NCBI GenBank assembly: GCA_029863355.1
Contig: JAOTVO010000182.1
Span: 1-5,685 of the forward strand
DNA: 5,685 nucleotides
Reading direction: 5' to 3'
From: Candidatus Krumholzibacteriia bacterium
Lineage (GTDB): Bacteria > Krumholzibacteriota > Krumholzibacteria > WVZY01 > JAKEHA01
The notes beneath the pieces are model-generated. The model made no database searches. It worked only from the letters and a program-made list of their open reading frames with translations, and was not told where the DNA came from. Numbering within the stretch: position 1 is the stretch's first letter; each line of letters starts with the position of its first letter. A program made the position numbers and the translations under genes. Positions 5,573-5,685 of the stretch are shown one piece after another.

Positions 5573-5685
5573 CTATCGGATGTTCCAACCGTTCACCGGC
5601 CCGCCGTGGAAGAACCCGGCGGGCGTCATCACCCCGTCCCGCTTGAACACGACGCCGTCTTTCATCACGAACTGCACGTCGCGCA
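5573..5685 (-). CDS. Amidohydrolase-like protein, C-terminal fragment only
   Basis: The last 36 codons of a gene that enters from the right edge, ending in TAG at 5575-5573. The segment DVQFVMKDGVVFKRDG is typical of the final strand pair of metal-dependent amidohydrolases (imidazolonepropionase-like group), where the tail returns to the composite beta-sandwich domain. No metal ligands are in view, so the substrate cannot be named. The 15-bp gap to the kinase start suggests the kinase and regulator could be read from this gene's promoter, as no separate promoter is visible between them. The ending GWNIR is unremarkable. The family call rests on a short tail and is moderately sure. Confidence 0.65.
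   Translation of the reverse strand, partial: RDVQFVMKDGVVFKRDGVMTPAGFFHGGPVNGWNIR

Noticed and set aside
1..5685. CRISPR arrays, tRNA or rRNA genes, insertion sequences
   Set aside because: I saw no regularly spaced repeats, RNA-gene motifs, transposase-like protein or terminal repeats; nearly all bases are in recognised genes.

Overview
The window is about 70% GC with dense, closely packed genes. The set includes long-signal-peptide envelope proteins, an outer-membrane barrel, an NtrY/NtrX-type two-component pair and a human-MTH1-like Nudix hydrolase. This suggests a Gram-negative (diderm) bacterium. The style is reminiscent of Gemmatimonadota, but that assignment is an impression, not something the sequence proves.

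Layout: a Nudix hydrolase gene, cut by the left edge, reads rightward and ends at 322. Everything else is on the minus strand. Read in the direction of transcription it runs: the C-terminal tail of an amidohydrolase-like gene (cut by the right edge), a membrane histidine kinase (4391-5557), a sigma-54-activating response regulator (3021-4394, ATGA overlap with the kinase), a 116-bp intergenic region, a 77-aa single-pass membrane protein (2671-2904), a 580-aa exported protein with a bactofilin-like beta-helix followed by an outer-membrane barrel (932-2674, GTGA overlap), and a 207-aa secreted protein resembling DUF4390 (306-929, 2-bp gap). The last gene overlaps the convergent Nudix gene by 17 bp.

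The intergenic region is the most informative stretch. Just upstream of the 77-aa gene there is a good sigma-54 (-24/-12) promoter match with exact GG-N10-GC spacing. It lies directly downstream of a regulator carrying an intact GAFTGA sigma-54 contact loop. GC-rich dyads sit about 67 to 90 bp upstream of the predicted start site, roughly where enhancer sites for this activator class lie. The simplest reading is a self-contained envelope module: the kinase senses something at the membrane, the regulator is phosphorylated on D52, and it activates RpoN-dependent transcription of the small membrane protein, barrel and DUF4390 genes. The promoter match and gene layout are seen in the sequence; the regulatory link is inferred.
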